Under the pieces are notes generated by a model. The model ran no database searches, was not told the DNA's origin, and saw nothing but the letters and a program-made list of their open reading frames with translations. From Aquimarina sp. AU474 (GTDB lineage Bacteria; Bacteroidota; Bacteroidia; Flavobacteriales; Flavobacteriaceae), in the NCBI RefSeq assembly GCF_900312815.1, contig NZ_OMPE01000004.1, positions 124,001 through 188,000 of the forward strand: a stretch of DNA of 64,000 nucleotides, read 5' to 3'. Below, piece by piece: positions 37,601 to 45,750 of this stretch. The translations under genes and the position numbers were made by a program. The first letter of the stretch is position 1, and the number at the start of each line of letters is the position of its first letter.

Positions 37601-38180
37601 TGCCATTGGCGAAATAGCAGAATTTGAGGGAAATTTATATGGTATAACAGCAGCTGCAGAACAACAAGCGGATATAGTAGCAAAATATTTGTTAGGAGAT
37701 TATAGCGCTATCTATAAAGGTTCTGTGTTTATGAATATTCTAAAATTTGAAGACCTAGATCTTTGCAGTATTGGAAATATTGATGTCCCTAAAAATGATC
37801 CGATGTTCGAAGAGGTCATATTTATGGATGTTCGAAAACGATTTTATAAAAAATGTATTGTAAAAGGAGATAGGTTGGTTGGGGCCATATTAATGGGGGA
37901 TAAGAGTGAATTTGCAGATTTCAAAAGCCTGATAGAGAATAAGATAGAGTTGTCTGAGAAAAGAGATGAATTGTTGCGATCTTCAAAACTTGATGAACCA
38001 GTACTAGGAAAACTTATCTGTTCCTGCAGTCAGGTTGGAGAAGGAAACCTTGAAAAAATTATTGAAGCCGGTTGCGAAGACTTTTCTGAACTTTGTATTA
38101 AAACTGGTGCTGGATTAGGTTGCGGTAGCTGCAAACCTGAAGTAAAAGAGGTGTTAACTAATATGATGCAATTGGCATGA
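34659..38180 (+). CDS. nasA: Assimilatory nitrate reductase: NasA-type catalytic domain fused to a NirB-like FAD reductase and BFD domain
   Basis: Reduces nitrate to nitrite in the cytoplasm. The 1173-residue chain has three parts. Residues 1-~700 form a molybdopterin oxidoreductase with an N-terminal [4Fe-4S] motif (Cys11, 14, 18, 46), the molybdenum ligand Cys140 in SRLCMSSAV, and the C-terminal LTTGRVRDQWHTRTKTG cofactor-binding block. From ~705 an FAD/NAD reductase like the front half of NirB begins (ICIIGAGTAAYRF, LMATGSRAFVP, VGGGLLGLELAAAL). The end (~1121-1165) is a BFD-type [2Fe-2S] domain (CSCSQVGEG, CGSCKPE). In Klebsiella and Bacillus the electron-transfer part is a separate subunit; here it is fused. 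It is translationally coupled to the next gene (ATGA overlap). Confidence 0.94.
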   Translation: MTTLKSYKTTCSYCGVGCGIVVKKDLQGTIKVEGDKDHPVNKGMLCSKGMNLHHVVNDTSDRILYPEMRWSKGHERQKVSWDQAMDRATSVFNTIIKKYGSNSVGFYVSGQCLTEEYYLINKLAKGFIGTNNVDTNSRLCMSSAVVGYKQALGEDSVPISYDDIELADCFMIAGANPAWCHPILYRRIEAHKEKNPNTKIIVVDPRKTQSCDIADLHLQILPGTDVVLYNAIAKRLIDRKKIDKNFIANHTDNYESLKKSLESISLNEASKICGITIRDIKKAASFIADAKGFITLWAMGLNQSSIGVYKNNALLNLSLLTGHIGKPGSGPFSLTGQPNAMGGREVGGMANLLAAHRELSNDEHRREVANFWRGKEIAAKPGLTATEMFDALESGKLKVIWIICTNPLVSLPNANKVEKALKKAKFVIVQDISHRSETLDYADLVFPAAGWAEKEGTMTNSERRITYLNAAIEPPGESMPDAEIIWNFARKMGYKGFDYNSVEEVYREHCMLTKGTNIDISGLDYNRLKKEGSFQWPVPESNHPGTLRLFEDKKFYTNTGNAKFIVPRFTKPTSELITNEYPLILTTGRVRDQWHTRTKTGKVNRLLSHIPYPFLEMNHVDAFLQKLKDGDIAVVESKRGKVQVKVKISDTINKGVVFLPMHWGKVLGNDFGRANNLTTNIIDPISKEPDFKFSAVKINKFVKSKQKICIIGAGTAAYRFIQTYREHNITDEIIVFSKEPYPFYNRVLLPEYVSEELTWEQLQKMREGSVESLNVTLLTSNPVEEINREEQYIVDSKGEQHNYDLILMATGSRAFVPKEVPVHLPGRFTMRDRGDADKLKTYLDQTGLPDNEQHVTIVGGGLLGLELAAALRRKKVNITIVQRGNRLMERQLDIVASRLLAEDVREKGIQIHFDNEVDTVFNRERGSLLVNLKSGKSFTCNAVVYSIGTIPNIDLAKKIGINCRRGILVNQYLQSVDPNIFAIGEIAEFEGNLYGITAAAEQQADIVAKYLLGDYSAIYKGSVFMNILKFEDLDLCSIGNIDVPKNDPMFEEVIFMDVRKRFYKKCIVKGDRLVGAILMGDKSEFADFKSLIENKIELSEKRDELLRSSKLDEPVLGKLICSCSQVGEGNLEKIIEAGCEDFSELCIKTGAGLGCGSCKPEVKEVLTNMMQLA

Positions 38181-39625
38181 TTATGAATAATGAAGTAGTA
38201 CAATATCGAACATATATCAAAGGAGGGATTTTATCTCCTGTCGAATTGCAGCAAATTATAGAATATGCTCAAAAATTGGAATTAGATACTTTTCATTTTG
38301 GATCAAGGCAAGATATTATTTTTCCTTTAAAGGATAGAAATGAAAACATAGTGGAAGAACATGATTTATTCGATCCTTCTTTTTTTTCTTCTCAATCTCA
38401 ACAAAATATAAGTTGTTCATATGTATCTATTGATATTTTTGATGCGACTGTTTGGTTAAGAGGAACTACATATTTATATATTTTAGAAGAATTTAGATAT
38501 AAGCCTACACTAAAAATAAATATCACAGATCCTAAACAACAAATGGTTCCTTTGTTTTCTGGGGATTTAAATTTTATTGCTTCGCCCAATGAAGATTATT
38601 GGTACTTATTTTTAAAATTACCAGATTGGAGTGAGATGTATTACCCTGCACTTATTTATACTTGGGATATTGCAAAAATAGCAGAAGCTATCGAGAAAGA
38701 ATATAAAGACGTTACCGGTATTGATGAGCTTTTTAAGTTACTCAATCAAAAGGTAGATTCTAATAATAAAGTAATAGAAAACCCATTACAAGTTACATTT
38801 AATCCTTTTCCATATTATGAAGGAATGAATAAAATGGGAATTAATCAATATTGGTTAGGACTATATTGGAGAAACAATAAATATGATTTGAAATTTTTAA
38901 AAATGCTTTGTGAATTTTGTGTAGAGCATAGAATAGGTAAAATATGCCTAACATCATGGAAATCATTTGTTATCAAAGGTATACCAAGAGAAAGTAAATT
39001 AGCTTTAGAAAAGTTACTAGGACAGTCTGGTATAAATGTTCGCCATTCGGCTTTAGAGTTAAATTGGCATTTGCCAGTAAGCAATAAAAAAGCATTAGAA
39101 CTCAAAAAGTTCTTGGTAATGAACTTTGATCAAAATGATATTAGTACTTACGGATTAACGTTTAGTATTGTTGCTAATCAAAATCAAAATCGTTATTTCA
39201 CTTCGATAGTAATCGAAGAAAACAAAACTCCAGAACGTATTAAAGATTTTGTAATAAGATCAACTTATAATGTATTGTATGCCAAAAATTTTGATCCTAA
39301 TACTCGTAATTATATTGTTTATGCTCAAGATATAGATCAAATGGATTTACCGGGATTGCTTCTGGAGTTGACAAAAACGTATTTTCAAAACTTAGGGACC
39401 AAAAATGATAGTCATAATGTTGGAGTCATTGCAAAAAAGGAAGTTCTTGAGATAGAGGTGTACCAATGTAATGACTGTCAAACGGTTTATGATCCTTCTG
39501 TTGGTGATGTGTTGAGGGGAATCTCAATAGGTACAGAATTTATGGATTTACCTGTTGATTACAATTGTTCCTTATGCGAAGCATCTATAGATAATTTTGA
39601 AAAAATAGTTTTAGAAATTGTGTAA
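38177..39625 (+). CDS. Rubredoxin-tailed protein with sulfite/nitrite-reductase-like ferredoxin halves, nitrate operon
   Basis: Probable electron carrier or assembly partner for the fused nitrate reductase. The 482-residue protein overlaps its stop by four bases. The start MIMNNEVVQYRTYIKGGILS (alternative ATG at 38183) and SPVELQQIIEYAQKLELDTF resemble the NiR/SiR ferredoxin-like half-domain, and a second similar half seems to lie at ~285-370. The sirohaem/[4Fe-4S] signature (C-x5-C, C-x3-C) is absent; the only clustered mid-chain cysteines are in LCEFCVEHRIGKICL. The last ~55 residues are a rubredoxin, with CNDCQTVYDPSVGD and NCSLCEAS giving two Cys-x2-Cys pairs. So the catalytic cofactor looks lost and an iron site gained. 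Function is inferred from the fusion and the operon. Confidence 0.75.
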   Translation: MIMNNEVVQYRTYIKGGILSPVELQQIIEYAQKLELDTFHFGSRQDIIFPLKDRNENIVEEHDLFDPSFFSSQSQQNISCSYVSIDIFDATVWLRGTTYLYILEEFRYKPTLKINITDPKQQMVPLFSGDLNFIASPNEDYWYLFLKLPDWSEMYYPALIYTWDIAKIAEAIEKEYKDVTGIDELFKLLNQKVDSNNKVIENPLQVTFNPFPYYEGMNKMGINQYWLGLYWRNNKYDLKFLKMLCEFCVEHRIGKICLTSWKSFVIKGIPRESKLALEKLLGQSGINVRHSALELNWHLPVSNKKALELKKFLVMNFDQNDISTYGLTFSIVANQNQNRYFTSIVIEENKTPERIKDFVIRSTYNVLYAKNFDPNTRNYIVYAQDIDQMDLPGLLLELTKTYFQNLGTKNDSHNVGVIAKKEVLEIEVYQCNDCQTVYDPSVGDVLRGISIGTEFMDLPVDYNCSLCEASIDNFEKIVLEIV

Positions 39626-39711
39626 TTATTGAAATAAAACATGAATAAGAGATGGTGTATACCATAATAACAAATTATACCTATGACCGATATTAACCAA
39701 ATGTTATACCT

Positions 39712-40041
39712 ATGAATTTAGAAGAATTAATTATGGCATCAATAGCAGAGTTTTTGGATGTAGAAGTACATAAGGATACAGAATCCTTAGGTTTATCTTC
39801 CAAAATTGAGATTGTTCAAAAAAGAATAGCAGATAAAATAAAGAATAAAGTTAACCCTGCAGTTAACAATAATGAATCAATGAACTATGAATATGAAATG
39901 TTTTTTAGTAGTAATCCTAATGATATGATTAAAATAGATGGTTGGATACCTATTGAAACAAATAAAATAGAAAAAGTGGATAAAATTTCAGAATATATTG
40001 AAATTGGGCTTTTAAGAAAAAAAGAAGTTGTTTATAGCTAA
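39712..40041 (+). CDS. Small hypothetical protein at the end of the nitrate operon
   Basis: I do not recognise this 109-residue protein. It is soluble, with no signal peptide or membrane helix, starts MNLEELIMASIAEFLDVEVH and is rich in K, E and I. The first half looks helical, and the second half (NYEYEMFFSSNPNDMIKIDG) looks like mixed strands. It follows the rubredoxin-tailed gene by 86 bases in the same direction with no hairpin between, so it may belong to the nitrate operon. A 12-base direct repeat (TTATACCTATGA at 39675 and 39704) lies across its start, the second copy including its ATG. Confidence 0.65.
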   Translation: MNLEELIMASIAEFLDVEVHKDTESLGLSSKIEIVQKRIADKIKNKVNPAVNNNESMNYEYEMFFSSNPNDMIKIDGWIPIETNKIEKVDKISEYIEIGLLRKKEVVYS

Positions 40042-40160
40042 CAAACATTAGTTTTTCTTAAAAAAGTATTCCTTGCTTTTCTTTTTAGTTTTCTATGTAG
40101 AGATTGGATTTAGGTATTTTTAAATCATACTAATGTTGCTTTGTATTAGCAGATATTAAT

Positions 40161-40679
40161 TTACCAATGAAAATCTCTATCCTTTACTTTTGTATTTTCA
40201 GTCACAAAAATATCGATAAAAGTACTCTTGGAAGAAAATTGTTTATGTCTAAATTGAATTTTTAAAGTATCTTGAGATAATTGAAGTATTTTAAAATACT
40301 TATAGTTTTTTTTCATGTTCATTAGCTCTGGAAGCTGATCACTACTGTATTTAAGATAAGAATTACCTTTTTTATCTTTAGTTATTTCCCAATTTGCAAG
40401 TAGCGAGGGACCACAATTATCTTGTTCTCCATTATTGTCTTTTAGTGTCATGTTCGATTGGTAAGTGATTCTATATGAAAGAAAACAACCAGCCATATTC
40501 ATACGTGTTCCATTGTTATATCGTCGTGCCAATTTCCATGTTTTTCCTTTGTCGTTAGTTCCAGAGATTAACTCTACAGATTTTTTTGGTAACCTATAAG
40601 GTTCTTTCTGGGATTTTGAACAAGAAATAATGGTAATACTGGTGATTATACAAAGTGAGTATAGAATATGATGTTTCAT
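40161..40679 (-). CDS. Hypothetical lipoprotein
   Basis: A 172-residue protein with a lipoprotein signal (MKHHILYSLCIITSITIISC, Cys20) and a basic mature part of predicted beta strands. Features seen: SGTNDKGKTWKLARRYNNGT, three further cysteines (AGCF, DNCGPS) that could form a disulfide, and a central NWEITKDKKGNSYLKYS. The GKTWKL and later NWEI strands resemble the lipocalin-like lipoproteins often annotated in Bacteroidota, but I cannot confirm the family. It is transcribed alone, convergent with the nitrate operon, and its function is unknown. Confidence 0.75.
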   Translation of the reverse strand: MKHHILYSLCIITSITIISCSKSQKEPYRLPKKSVELISGTNDKGKTWKLARRYNNGTRMNMAGCFLSYRITYQSNMTLKDNNGEQDNCGPSLLANWEITKDKKGNSYLKYSSDQLPELMNMKKNYKYFKILQLSQDTLKIQFRHKQFSSKSTFIDIFVTENTKVKDRDFHW

Positions 40680-40834
40680 GATGGTTAAGCAGTTTGTTTT
40701 GTGTTCTCAAAAATCATACCTCGTATACATAGCTAAACATAACAATTGTTAATACTTCTGTGTAAAAGTATTATTTAAATTTTTCAACTACGTTTCTTAA
40801 AATTCTATTTTAGTCCTTTTAATTATTATATAGT

Positions 40835-41023
40835 ATGACGGAATACGTGCTTTTGACAGAAAATCAAGATTATTTTGTAGAATACCTTATTGGAGAACTA
40901 GTATTATCTAATAGTATTAGTGAAGCTATGAAATTTAATGATGAAAATATAGCGCTTAGATTTAAACATATGTTACATAACTCTTGTGAGCTTGTGACCA
41001 GTGTGAATACATATATTGATTAA
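40835..41023 (+). CDS. Possible small protein
   Basis: An open frame of 62 codons in an otherwise empty gap, starting at an ATG and reading MTEYVLLTENQDYFVEYLIG. The composition is balanced and acidic, like a soluble alpha/beta protein, and no longer frame overlaps it on either strand, which argues for a real gene. No family is recognised. Confidence 0.45.
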   Translation: MTEYVLLTENQDYFVEYLIGELVLSNSISEAMKFNDENIALRFKHMLHNSCELVTSVNTYID

Positions 41024-41044
41024 GTTTTCTATAAATAATTTGGC

Positions 41045-42502
41045 TTACCTACCTTTAATTAACTTATATACGTAATCCAGTAATACATCTTTTCCTGAAA
41101 TCAAATCCTCGCGTGATATAGTGATATATTTATCAGGTGGTACTCCAGATCCCTTGGGTACATTCTTGTTTTTTGTATAGTGATTTACCTTTTCCATAAA
41201 CATTGCAAACTTTATTTTGGAGTTAGGTAGTTCATAATATACAGGGAATTCACCATTATGGAAATAATATCCGCCACCGGTTTCTTCTCCAATTAAAATC
41301 ATATCAGGATCATTTTTGACATTTAAAGCAAAAGTCGCTGCTGCAGAAAAAGAGGTCCCTCCGGTTAGAACATATACTTTTCCATTAAATCGATTCTCAT
41401 CGGGGACCATAATAGTCTCCATATCATCAAAAGGAAGTTTCCAACCATCGTATACAGGGTGATTTTTAAATTTATCATTTAAAAACTCCTTCTCATTCAG
41501 GAATGACCTACTCAAATGTTTTTTTTCAGGAATAGAAAGAGCAGTTACATACGAACTTGTTGTTTGTTTGAAATTTTTTTGAGTAAGGAATGAGAATAAA
41601 TGAACAGCATTTGCTCTAAAACCTCCATCATTTTGTCTTATATCTACAATAAGGTGACGAATTTTTCTCTTATTTATTTCTTTAAATATTTTAGTAAGAT
41701 GAGATTGAAATATTCTAATATCTCCTCCAAAACTATTTACAGTCAATATGGCTGTTCCTAAATATTCCTTATAATAAACGAATGGAGTTTTGTTTCCAAT
41801 AAACTTATCAAAAAAATCAAAACCGTTTTCTTGATTGTGATATTTGGCAAAATATGAATTTCGCTTTGTGTTTCTAAGTTTGACTTTTACAAAAGGTTCT
41901 GCATCTAAAATTATGATTTTTTCAATACCATCAGGTTGGATATATTCAACCTCAAACTTTTTTGTAATGCCAAACTCATAGGTATAAAACTGCCCGAATT
42001 TTAATTCGATATCTCTATACTTTTTCGTAAGGTTATAACCATCTGTTGGAGCATATTTTTTAAAACGCTCAAGAATATTACTCACATCTACCGTGTTGAT
42101 TTTTTTAATTTGTGACCCTATAGGGATGTCAAAATCATTTGTGTCTGTATAAAATTCGGTATTAATTATTTTTAAGATTAATGGGAAGTAATATTGATCC
42201 GTCTTTATGGTACTGGGTGCAGCAAAAACTAAATGACCATCCCTTATTTGATTTGTGATAGTGAGTATGTCTTTATACAGAGTAATATCTGTAAAATCAT
42301 TATTTATCGATTCCTTAACCGTTTCTATGAGGTAGTCTAAAGAATCTTGTGAGATATATTCATACAAACTTGGGTGCCCCTTTTTGATGATTTTTTCCAA
42401 AATATCAATATCGGCTCTTATAGCAGTAGAGTCGATTTTTTTTTGACCAGATATCGATTGGATAATAGCCCAACAAAATACAATGAATAACGTTTTTTGC
42501 AT
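41045..42502 (-). CDS. S41-family (C-terminal processing type) secreted peptidase
   Basis: Serine peptidase of the tail-specific/TSP group, exported past the inner membrane. The 485-residue protein has a signal peptide (MQKTLFIVFCWAIIQSISG). An N-terminal helical region (KKGHPSLYEYISQDSLDYL) and a middle strand region that may be a degenerate PDZ domain (IGSQIKKINTVDVSNIL) precede the catalytic domain, with LIVDIRQNDGG, VYVLTGGTSFSAAATFA (Ser ~383) and LIGEETGGG. The expected Lys partner of the S41 dyad is not obvious, so activity is not certain. It is a single gene, and its target is unknown. Confidence 0.85.
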   Translation of the reverse strand: MQKTLFIVFCWAIIQSISGQKKIDSTAIRADIDILEKIIKKGHPSLYEYISQDSLDYLIETVKESINNDFTDITLYKDILTITNQIRDGHLVFAAPSTIKTDQYYFPLILKIINTEFYTDTNDFDIPIGSQIKKINTVDVSNILERFKKYAPTDGYNLTKKYRDIELKFGQFYTYEFGITKKFEVEYIQPDGIEKIIILDAEPFVKVKLRNTKRNSYFAKYHNQENGFDFFDKFIGNKTPFVYYKEYLGTAILTVNSFGGDIRIFQSHLTKIFKEINKRKIRHLIVDIRQNDGGFRANAVHLFSFLTQKNFKQTTSSYVTALSIPEKKHLSRSFLNEKEFLNDKFKNHPVYDGWKLPFDDMETIMVPDENRFNGKVYVLTGGTSFSAAATFALNVKNDPDMILIGEETGGGYYFHNGEFPVYYELPNSKIKFAMFMEKVNHYTKNKNVPKGSGVPPDKYITISREDLISGKDVLLDYVYKLIKGR

Positions 42503-42640
42503 TATAAAATTTTGAAATATAAAATTTCTGTATTAATAACTCAATTTTAGAGATTGATGTTGCAATAGTATAATTTTCCCTGTGGTAAAAGTAGTAAAAT
42601 TGTGTTGCGAATATGTGCTGAAGGCGATTATTTGATAATC

Positions 42641-42670
42641 AAAAAAAAGAATGCACAAACGTGCATTCTT
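42641..42670 (-). terminator. Terminator after the carboxypeptidase-like-domain gene
   Basis: A 10-bp perfect stem (AAGAATGCAC, 42647-42656, with 42661-42670) and a 4-base loop. On the minus strand a T8 run follows. It lies 26 bases past the stop at 42696. Confidence 0.9.
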
Positions 42671-42695
42671 AGTTAAAAGCAAATATTTTTTTTTT

Positions 42696-44003
42696 TTAAT
42701 TTAATTTTCTAAGTTGTTTCTGTATTTTTTTGATGGCAGATTCTATAGATTTTTCAGGTTCTATCACATTATACTCTCCCCAGAATCTTGGGTCAGAAAA
42801 ACCTGATGCTTCATCATTAATTACAACTGATGATTTTAATCGATCTTTAGCTTTTAATGTCGCTTTTTCTAGATTTTTTTTCCAATCAGTAACAGCCATT
42901 TCAACATTTAACTTATATACAGAGTTAAATAGTTTTTTCTTCCAGTTTATTTTGATGGCCAAATCTATTCTTCCATATCCATAATACCACTTGCCATCCT
43001 TCTGTCTGTAATCTATATTATAACTTGCTTGAGTTGGCATAACTTTCGCATTTCGTGGTTTTTTTCTGACAAACATTCTACTTACTTCTTCCTTGTTGTC
43101 CATGTTTAAACTAAAAACAGCTTTTTTCATTGCCAGAGTTTCTGCATCGATATATAGTTTACCAAAATACAAAGGTTCAATAATAAAAGGACGTTGTTTA
43201 AATTTCAATACATAAATATATTTGTCATTAATTTTGGTAGTTTTACCGAAACTAAATTCATATGTTTCTAACATATTTTCTGTAAAGAGAATCTCAGGAT
43301 TTTTCATTACATCAATATATAACGTACTGGTTGGTCCACCTTGGAGTTTTACTGTTAACGTATCTAGTTTTTTATAATCCGCACTTTTTCTGGCTTTATA
43401 TAATTTTATAGCATCAGTTTTTGGAGATTTGTATGGGTTTTTATATACATCAACTACAGCTTCTGAAAGAGAAACATAACTTCTACGTTTTTTAATAGTT
43501 TCTCTATAAAAAGCAGTCATAATGGTGTTGTCACTTAGGTAGTTGTCGCCTTTTTTCTTCATTACTGCACGAATCAAAGCTTCAGGATCTCTTGGATCAA
43601 TATTCACCTCAGAGAGCTCTGTAATGGAGAGATTGAGACCTATTCTGGTGAATTCTCCGTTAAGTCGTGAGAGTGATATGGTTTCATCATTGTATCCTAA
43701 ATGGGATATCGTGATTTCTCCATTGCTTTTATCTTTAGGCACTTTTAGTAAAAATTTACCTTCATCATTGGTTACTGTAGAAATATTAGTTCCATTTAGA
43801 GAAATTGTCGCAGATATAAGTGGTTTATCATTTTGACTGTCTACTACTAATCCTTTATACTCATTATGATTTATTGCATCGGTTTGAGTATTATCTTGAA
43901 GATAGGCAGAAGCTTGTAAATGAGTAGTGTATCCGGTTATAAAAAAAATAAACCAATAAAAGATGAAATGCTTTTTGAACGATAGTATACTTTTTTTGTT
44001 CAT
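42696..44003 (-). CDS. Secreted protein with a carboxypeptidase-like regulatory domain
   Basis: Cell-envelope protein of unknown role. The 435-residue chain has a signal/anchor segment (~11-33), then a CarboxypepD_reg-like beta domain (~48-125: GLVVDSQNDKPLISATISLN, TNDEGKFLLKVPKD, ITISHLGYNDE). After this comes a domain of ~300 residues starting DPEALIRAVMKKKGDNYLSD and TAFYRETIKKRRSYVSLSEA, a type widespread in Flavobacteriia and usually annotated only by its N-terminal domain. The later strands (KQRPFIIEPLYFGKLYIDAE) resemble an outer-membrane-lipoprotein-sorting fold. It is a single gene with its own terminator. Confidence 0.82.
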   Translation of the reverse strand: MNKKSILSFKKHFIFYWFIFFITGYTTHLQASAYLQDNTQTDAINHNEYKGLVVDSQNDKPLISATISLNGTNISTVTNDEGKFLLKVPKDKSNGEITISHLGYNDETISLSRLNGEFTRIGLNLSITELSEVNIDPRDPEALIRAVMKKKGDNYLSDNTIMTAFYRETIKKRRSYVSLSEAVVDVYKNPYKSPKTDAIKLYKARKSADYKKLDTLTVKLQGGPTSTLYIDVMKNPEILFTENMLETYEFSFGKTTKINDKYIYVLKFKQRPFIIEPLYFGKLYIDAETLAMKKAVFSLNMDNKEEVSRMFVRKKPRNAKVMPTQASYNIDYRQKDGKWYYGYGRIDLAIKINWKKKLFNSVYKLNVEMAVTDWKKNLEKATLKAKDRLKSSVVINDEASGFSDPRFWGEYNVIEPEKSIESAIKKIQKQLRKLN

Positions 44004-44140
44004 AGCTCGAGTTTTTAGGTTTAACTTCTTTGTTGTAAAGTTTAATCTTACCTTACAATATAATAAATTTTAATGAGTCAAATGACTATAAAATAGTTAA
44101 AACCCGTGGTTTACGTAACAATTACATAGGTTAAATAGCG

Positions 44141-45541
44141 TTAATGGTAATCAAAGTGATCTCCAAACCAGTTTTTAAGCTTGATGTTTAGAATTTCGGT
44201 AGTAAAAGGCTTCATAATATAATCATCTAAGCCTTTTGCGATAAAGCGTTCCGCATCTCCTGGAAGCGCATTAGAGGTAAGTGCAATTATAGGTGGCACA
44301 TTTTTATAATTCTTTCGAATTTCGAGACAAGTTTGTACTCCATCAATATCTGGTAAATTGATATCCATTAAAATCACGTCGTAGAGATTCTCCTCAAATA
44401 ATTCTAAGGCTTGTTTACCTGTTTTTGCTACATCCGCAGTGCACCCTAAATATTTAAGAATTTGCTTAGACACAAGGATGTTGGTGTCAGAATCTTCGAC
44501 TAATAGTACATGAAGATTGTACTTTTGGTCGCTAGGATCATTTGATATTTTGTTTGGTTTTGAAGGAACGATATCCGAAATACCACATGTAAAGGTAAAC
44601 CAGAAATTACTGCCTTGCCCTAATTCACTTTTTACGCCTAGTTTACCATTCATAAGATGTACTAATTTCTTACTTATGGTAAGTCCTAAACCGGTTCCCT
44701 CTCCTATTAATATAGTTTCGTCATGAAATTGACTAAATCGGCTAAATAAATCTTCTTGATCTTTTTTACTTATACCAATACCAGAATCGATTATTTCGAT
44801 TTTTAAAGTTAATTCTGTGTTTTTTTGAGATTGTTTAGAGACTTTAACTTTAATATTCCCTTCTTCGGTAAACTTAATTGCGTTTCCGATAAGGTTAGAG
44901 ATTATTTGCGTTAACCTATGACTATCCCCTATAATGTATTCTGGCAATTCTTCATGATATTCGCTAATAATTTCTATCCCTTTGGCTTTAGAAATAGCAA
45001 GAAAGAGGTTTACATTTTGTTCTATAGCTTCTCTTAAATTAAAGCTTTTTGAGATTAATTTAAATTTCCCTGCTTCGATTTTGGATAAATCCAAAACCTG
45101 ATTTAGAATTTCTAATAGATTATGAGATGATTGCTGGATTATTGTGACATATTCTTTTTGAAGATCATTGAGTTCGGTATTTTTGAATAGTAAATCAATC
45201 ATACCGATAACTCCAACCATAGGAGTCCTAATTTCATGACTCATATTGGCCAGAAAATCTTGTTTAAATTTTGAAGCTTTAAGTATTTGTTTGTTCTTGT
45301 TTTTAAGCTTATCCAAATTTCGACCACCGTACATTGCAAAGAGACCCAAGAAAAGAGGTGCCGTATCTATAATATAATGTATGGGATAATTTTTTTGAAC
45401 GAAAATGACAGATTGCCATGAATACTCAAGATCTAATTTGGCAATATCAATATTTGTTGCCAAAACCGGAAATACAAACCCAAATAAGATTCCGTAGAAT
45501 AAGTATTTAGCAGCTTCAGTTTTGAGCCAAGATGTTCGCAT
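44141..45541 (-). CDS. Hybrid sensor histidine kinase with C-terminal receiver
   Basis: Membrane kinase starting a phosphorelay. The 466-residue protein has two N-terminal membrane helices (~12-30 and ~53-72) with a short loop. No PAS domain is present. HisKA has FLANMSHEIRTPMVG (His102), and the ATPase domain has NLIGNAIKFTEEG, DSGIGISKKDQ and GTGLGLTISKKL. A receiver follows with LLVEDSDTN, phospho-acceptor Asp393 in VILMDINLPDIDG, LTSNAL and the conserved Lys in IMKPF. There is no HPt domain, so a separate phosphotransfer protein is needed. The gene stands alone, followed by no obvious terminator. Sensing would be by the membrane part. Confidence 0.92.
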   Translation of the reverse strand: MRTSWLKTEAAKYLFYGILFGFVFPVLATNIDIAKLDLEYSWQSVIFVQKNYPIHYIIDTAPLFLGLFAMYGGRNLDKLKNKNKQILKASKFKQDFLANMSHEIRTPMVGVIGMIDLLFKNTELNDLQKEYVTIIQQSSHNLLEILNQVLDLSKIEAGKFKLISKSFNLREAIEQNVNLFLAISKAKGIEIISEYHEELPEYIIGDSHRLTQIISNLIGNAIKFTEEGNIKVKVSKQSQKNTELTLKIEIIDSGIGISKKDQEDLFSRFSQFHDETILIGEGTGLGLTISKKLVHLMNGKLGVKSELGQGSNFWFTFTCGISDIVPSKPNKISNDPSDQKYNLHVLLVEDSDTNILVSKQILKYLGCTADVAKTGKQALELFEENLYDVILMDINLPDIDGVQTCLEIRKNYKNVPPIIALTSNALPGDAERFIAKGLDDYIMKPFTTEILNIKLKNWFGDHFDYH

Positions 45542-45699
45542 ACTACAATTTGGTTTAATGCTTTAAACGAATGTGATTAAAAATACAGGGGTATGTGGGG
45601 AGATCGATTTGATCTTCTTTTGTTAAATATAAGTTTTTTTGAAATATAAGACTAGATATCTCTTTTATTAGTATACGTTTTGGTAACGATAAAAGAAAA

Positions 45700-45727
45700 A
45701 AATCCATAGTAGGACTACTATGGATTT
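45700..45727 (-). terminator. Terminator after the small secreted protein gene
   Basis: A 12-bp perfect stem (AAATCCATAGTA, 45700-45711, with 45716-45727) and a 4-base loop. On the minus strand it is followed by a T-rich run. It lies 23 bases past the stop at 45751. Confidence 0.88.
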
Positions 45728-45750
45728 AAACCTTACTTTTAATGAGTGTG

